DNA of 15,754 bases from CAIYRG01 sp036273455 (GTDB lineage: Bacteria; Pseudomonadota; Alphaproteobacteria; Micropepsales; Micropepsaceae): contig DASUHP010000114.1 in assembly GCA_036273455.1 (NCBI GenBank), positions 1-15,754 of the forward strand, read 5' to 3'. Every line of letters starts with the position of its first letter. Position 1 is the stretch's first letter. Position numbers and translations under genes: made by a program. The notes below the pieces were generated by a model. It was not told the origin of the DNA, did no database searches, and saw only the letters and a list, made by a program, of their open reading frames with translations. Of this stretch, positions 12,823 through 15,754 are shown one piece after another.

Positions 12823-13563
12823 TTACGGCAAATAGACGCCGCCGTTGATGTGGATGGTCTGGCCGGTGAGATAGCGCCCGCGCGGCCCGGCGAGGAGGCG
12901 CACCATTGCCGCGATATCTTCCGGCTGGCCGAGACGGCCCGCCAGAACCGTGCGCGATTTGCGGTGCGCCGGGTCTCCACCTTTGCGTTTGGTGTCGATC
13001 AATCCCGGCGCCACCAAATTGACCATGATGCCGCGCGGCGCGAGTTCGACCGCGAGCGCCTTGGTGAATCCGTCCAAACCTGCTTTTGCCGTGATGACAT
13101 GGGCGCGCTGCGGTGCACCGGTATAGGCGGTCAGTCCGCCAATATTGATGATGCAGCCGCGGCCGCCCTGGGTGAGTGCCGGCAATGCGGCCTGCGAACA
13201 CAGAAACGCGCCATCCAGGACCACCGCAAGCACGCTGTGCCACTCATCGAGCGTGATGTTTTCGATCGGATTTTCCGGACGCACGCCGGCATTGTTCACC
13301 AGGATGTCGAGCCGCCCAAAGCGCCCAACTGTTTCATCGACGATCCGCTTCGCGTCGTCAGCTTTGGTGATGTCGGCCTGGATGAAAATCGCGCGGCCGG
13401 CCCGCTCAGTGATCTCGGCGACAACCGATTTCGCACCAGCTGTGTCGGACAGTGTCACGACTGCAACTGCGGCACCGGCGTCTGCAAGATCAAGCGCAAT
13501 GGCCCGGCCGATATTGCGCGCCGCCCCGGTGACGATCGCAACTGAACCTTCCAATTCCCGCAT
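12823..13563 (-). CDS. Short-chain dehydrogenase/reductase lacking catalytic Ser and Tyr
   Basis: A 246-aa SDR fold protein. The cofactor-binding 'TGAARNIG' (12-19) and the 'NNAG' motif (90-93) are intact. Where the catalytic Ser is expected there is 'INIGG' (Gly143), and the YxxxK site reads 'VITAK': Val156 replaces Tyr and Lys160 is kept. The position expected for the active-site Asn (around 114-115) is Val. It may use another residue, have a non-redox role, or be an unusual subfamily; I recall similar 'AHVxTAKAGL' proteins near PrpD-type genes. It starts 3 bp after the MmgE/PrpD stop with a strong AGGGGGA ribosome site inside that gene's end, so the two are co-transcribed. The C-terminus is complete, 'TGQTIHINGGVYLP'. 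The substrate is unknown. Confidence 0.85.
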   Translation of the reverse strand: MRELEGSVAIVTGAARNIGRAIALDLADAGAAVAVVTLSDTAGAKSVVAEITERAGRAIFIQADITKADDAKRIVDETVGRFGRLDILVNNAGVRPENPIENITLDEWHSVLAVVLDGAFLCSQAALPALTQGGRGCIINIGGLTAYTGAPQRAHVITAKAGLDGFTKALAVELAPRGIMVNLVAPGLIDTKRKGGDPAHRKSRTVLAGRLGQPEDIAAMVRLLAGPRGRYLTGQTIHINGGVYLP

Positions 13564-13566
13564 AAA

Positions 13567-14925
13567 CTAATTCCCCCTCGCAGGTGCGAGATTCACTGTG
13601 TCGCCACGGACGATGGCATCCAACGCGGCGGCAAGCCCGCCAGCGCGTTCCGCGGACCAGCCGCCGAAACGAGCATTGTCGTTGAACTTGGCGGAAATCT
13701 CCGCCGCCGCCAGCGGTTCATGCGCGCCGCCGCGCATATGGCCGCGCCGTACCTCGCGCACGCTGCCATCCTCCAAAACGGCCCGGATATGACCGGTGAA
13801 ATTGGCTGGATACGGATTGTCCGGATCAATGACATAGGAAATCTTGCCGGCGAGTTTGCGCAGATGCGGATCGGCCACACGCTGATCGGTGAATTGCTCA
13901 AACCCGGCCTTGCCGTCGATGAAACCCGCGGCCATGCAGTACGGCGTCGAAAACTTGGCGGCATAGCCGTTGGGCGGTGACTGTTTTACCCGTAACGGCT
14001 CCCACAGCCGGTGCACCGTGCCTTCGCCGACTTCGCAAATCATGGTCTCGATATCGCCGGCGCGCACGCCGCTGTGCGCGAGTTCAATGGCGCAGTCGAT
14101 ATAGGGCTGCGTCATGGTTCCGCAGGCATAGGGTTTGAAGGCGAGCGCCGCCATCACCCATTCGCGTCCCAATCCGTCCACCAGCCGCGAGAAGTCCGGT
14201 GTCTTCGAAGGCGCAAAGGCCTTGTAGAAACCGTGCTGTCCTTCCAGGACGGTCTTGGGCCCGATGAACCCCGACTCGGCGAGGAAGACGGCACGCAGAC
14301 CCGACTGCGCCGCCTGCCCTGCATGCAGACGCTTGGTCCAGCTGCCATCGGCGAGATATTCAATGATCCCGGACGCGAGACTGCCGGAGATCGCGATGGC
14401 ATTGGCGATCTGCGCCGGCGGCAGACCCAGTGCAACCGAAACGCCCACTGCAGCCGCTGGGGCGCCGAACACCGCCGTCGGGTGAAAACACGCTTTATGC
14501 GTCGCCTGCGGGGCAACCAGACTCATGCGGCACATGATCTCGGCGCCCGCGGCGATGCCCGCCAGCACGCGGTCGCCAGCCAGGCCGCGATGCTCCGCGG
14601 CGGCCAGCACCGCAGGTACAATCACCGCGCCGGCATGTACCGGCCCGCCCTCGAATGTGTCATCGTAATCCTCGCCATGCGCGGCGGTCCCGTTGATCAG
14701 CGCGGCGTCATAGGGCCCAAAACCACCGTCATGCCCGATCGCAGTGGCGCGGCCTTCGGAAACGGCCGACGCGACGCAGGCTTTCACGTAATCGCTGTTG
14801 CGCGCCGCAAGGCACAGGCCCGCAACATCGACCAGCAGATTGCGGACCGTGTCGCGAACGGCGGCCGGAAGGTCTATGGGACGGATATCGGCAGCGAATG
14901 AGGCAATTTGTTCGGAGATGGTCAC
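13567..14925 (-). CDS. MmgE/PrpD family protein
   Basis: A 452-aa member of the MmgE/PrpD family, which includes 2-methylcitrate dehydratase, cis-aconitate decarboxylase and iminodisuccinate epimerase. Family landmarks: 'NGTAAHGEDYDDTF' (78-91), 'HAGAVIVPA' (97-105), 'KACFHPTAVFG' around 147-157, and 'FKPYACGTM' in the second half. The GTG start overlaps the TctA stop (GTGA); the open frame extends about 85 codons further upstream, but that part overlaps the transporter gene and has no family similarity. Its place between a tricarboxylate-type transporter and a dehydrogenase points to catabolism of an imported carboxylate, not to the methylcitrate cycle, as no prpB or prpC is near. The exact reaction cannot be assigned. 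Confidence 0.88.
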   Translation of the reverse strand: MTISEQIASFAADIRPIDLPAAVRDTVRNLLVDVAGLCLAARNSDYVKACVASAVSEGRATAIGHDGGFGPYDAALINGTAAHGEDYDDTFEGGPVHAGAVIVPAVLAAAEHRGLAGDRVLAGIAAGAEIMCRMSLVAPQATHKACFHPTAVFGAPAAAVGVSVALGLPPAQIANAIAISGSLASGIIEYLADGSWTKRLHAGQAAQSGLRAVFLAESGFIGPKTVLEGQHGFYKAFAPSKTPDFSRLVDGLGREWVMAALAFKPYACGTMTQPYIDCAIELAHSGVRAGDIETMICEVGEGTVHRLWEPLRVKQSPPNGYAAKFSTPYCMAAGFIDGKAGFEQFTDQRVADPHLRKLAGKISYVIDPDNPYPANFTGHIRAVLEDGSVREVRRGHMRGGAHEPLAAAEISAKFNDNARFGGWSAERAGGLAAALDAIVRGDTVNLAPARGN

Positions 14926-15754
14926 GCAAGACTCGGCTTGGTTCGGTTGGCACGCGCGCTGCGCCATTCCTTGGCCAATGATGCGAAAAGAATCAATGCG
15001 GCGACCACGAGAAAACCAACGGCGATGGGATCCTGCAGGAAGATCATATTGTCGCCCCCGGAAATCACCAGCGAGCGCCGGTAATTGGACTCGATTAACC
15101 CGCCCAGGACCACGCCCAATACGGCGGGCAACACCGGATAACCGAAGAAGCGCAGGAAATAGCCGAGCATCCCCGCGCATAGCACAATGCCAACATCGAA
15201 CAGGGAAGAATGCACGGTGTACACGCCGGACAAGACTAGCGCGTATATAAAACCTGACAGATACTGCCGCGGCCGGTTCACCAGCCAGACGGCCAGCGGA
15301 AGGATGAGGCTGCCGACAAACACCTGCGCCACATCGGCAACAAAGGATCCGGCGTATAATCCGTGTACAACATCCGCATTCTGCTCAAACAGGCGCGGTC
15401 CGGGCAGCAAGCCGTGGATCAGCAAGCCGCCGAGAAGCACTGCCGCCGAATTCGAACCGGGAATGCCGAAGCTGAGAAGCGGAATCAGCGCGGTGCTGGC
15501 AACCGTGTTGTTGGAGGCTTCAGGTGCGGCGACACCCTCCTCCGAACCCTTGCCGAACTTGTCGGGATTTTTTGACCAGCGCTTCGCTTCGTTATAGGCG
15601 ATGAAGGATGCGATTGTGCCCCCGGCGCCGGGCATGAGTCCTTCCAGTGTTCCGACCGTGCAACCAATTGCCTGTGAACGGGCGATCTTGCGCATCATCG
15701 AAAACCGTGGCAGCCGCACCCGGATCGAGCTGTTCGGCTTCATGCCGCTACGCG
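14922..15754 (-). CDS. Tripartite tricarboxylate transporter large membrane subunit, TctA family (5' part outside window)
   Basis: C-terminal half of a TctA-type permease, the large multi-span subunit that works with small subunit TctB and periplasmic binding protein TctC in sodium- or proton-driven uptake of carboxylates. The frame is open through the window edge, so about 277 codons of an expected ~500 are seen. The signature 'LEGLMPGAGGTIASFIAYNE', then 'GSEEGVAAPEASNNT' and 'LSFGIPGSNSAAVLLGGLL' are strongly typical. Several hydrophobic segments follow, and the protein ends in a basic cytoplasmic tail. The stop overlaps the MmgE/PrpD start, so they form one operon. TctB and TctC are not visible and would be expected beyond the right edge. 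The substrate is unknown. Confidence 0.92.
   Translation of the reverse strand, partial: RSGMKPNSSIRVRLPRFSMMRKIARSQAIGCTVGTLEGLMPGAGGTIASFIAYNEAKRWSKNPDKFGKGSEEGVAAPEASNNTVASTALIPLLSFGIPGSNSAAVLLGGLLIHGLLPGPRLFEQNADVVHGLYAGSFVADVAQVFVGSLILPLAVWLVNRPRQYLSGFIYALVLSGVYTVHSSLFDVGIVLCAGMLGYFLRFFGYPVLPAVLGVVLGGLIESNYRRSLVISGGDNMIFLQDPIAVGFLVVAALILFASLAKEWRSARANRTKPSLA

Noticed and set aside
14011..14901. 296-codon + strand frame opposite the MmgE/PrpD gene
   Set aside because: Antisense to a recognised gene; no family features.
14926..15180. N-terminal extension of the MmgE/PrpD protein
   Set aside because: It overlaps the well-supported TctA gene and has no family similarity; the GTG at 14925 gives a normal-length protein.

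Overview
The window looks like a chromosomal segment of an alphaproteobacterium, probably of the order Hyphomicrobiales (Bradyrhizobium/Xanthobacteraceae-like). This is inferred from the high GC content, the gene types and the style of the intergenic palindromes; no rRNA or other taxonomic marker is present.

Region 1 (1-11159, all + strand) is a one-carbon module for oxalate, formyl-CoA and formate. It contains the 3' end of a formyl-CoA:oxalate CoA-transferase (frc), a stand-alone protein resembling 10-formyl-THF hydrolase, formate-THF ligase (fhs), and the molybdenum-cofactor genes mobA and fdhD. These are followed by the soluble NAD-dependent molybdenum formate dehydrogenase genes fdsG-fdsB-fdsA-fdsD and a divergent ketopantoate-reductase-like gene that I think is an oxalyl-CoA reductase of the PanE2 type. 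Together they suggest that oxalate is activated to oxalyl-CoA by Frc. Oxalyl-CoA is then either decarboxylated (oxalyl-CoA decarboxylase is expected upstream but not seen here) and oxidised through formate to CO2 and NADH, or reduced to glyoxylate for assimilation. Fhs and the formyl-THF protein link formyl units to folate. A candidate promoter with an overlapping palindrome precedes fdsG. A 123-bp nested palindrome lies between fdsD and the reductase gene.

Region 2 (11160-12211) has no intact gene. It holds remnants of small two-gene modules: a frameshifted DUF433 antitoxin with a truncated DUF5615 toxin, and a frameshifted DUF2442 gene. It also holds short 8-bp tandem repeats. An intact DUF433-DUF5615 toxin-antitoxin-like pair follows (12212-12819), with a promoter that predicts a leaderless mRNA.

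Region 3 (12823-15754, all - strand) is a tight operon read leftwards: the C-terminal half of a TctA-type transporter subunit (continuing past the window edge), an MmgE/PrpD-family protein, and a short-chain dehydrogenase that lacks the usual catalytic Ser and Tyr. It probably takes up and processes a carboxylate whose identity cannot be read from the sequence.
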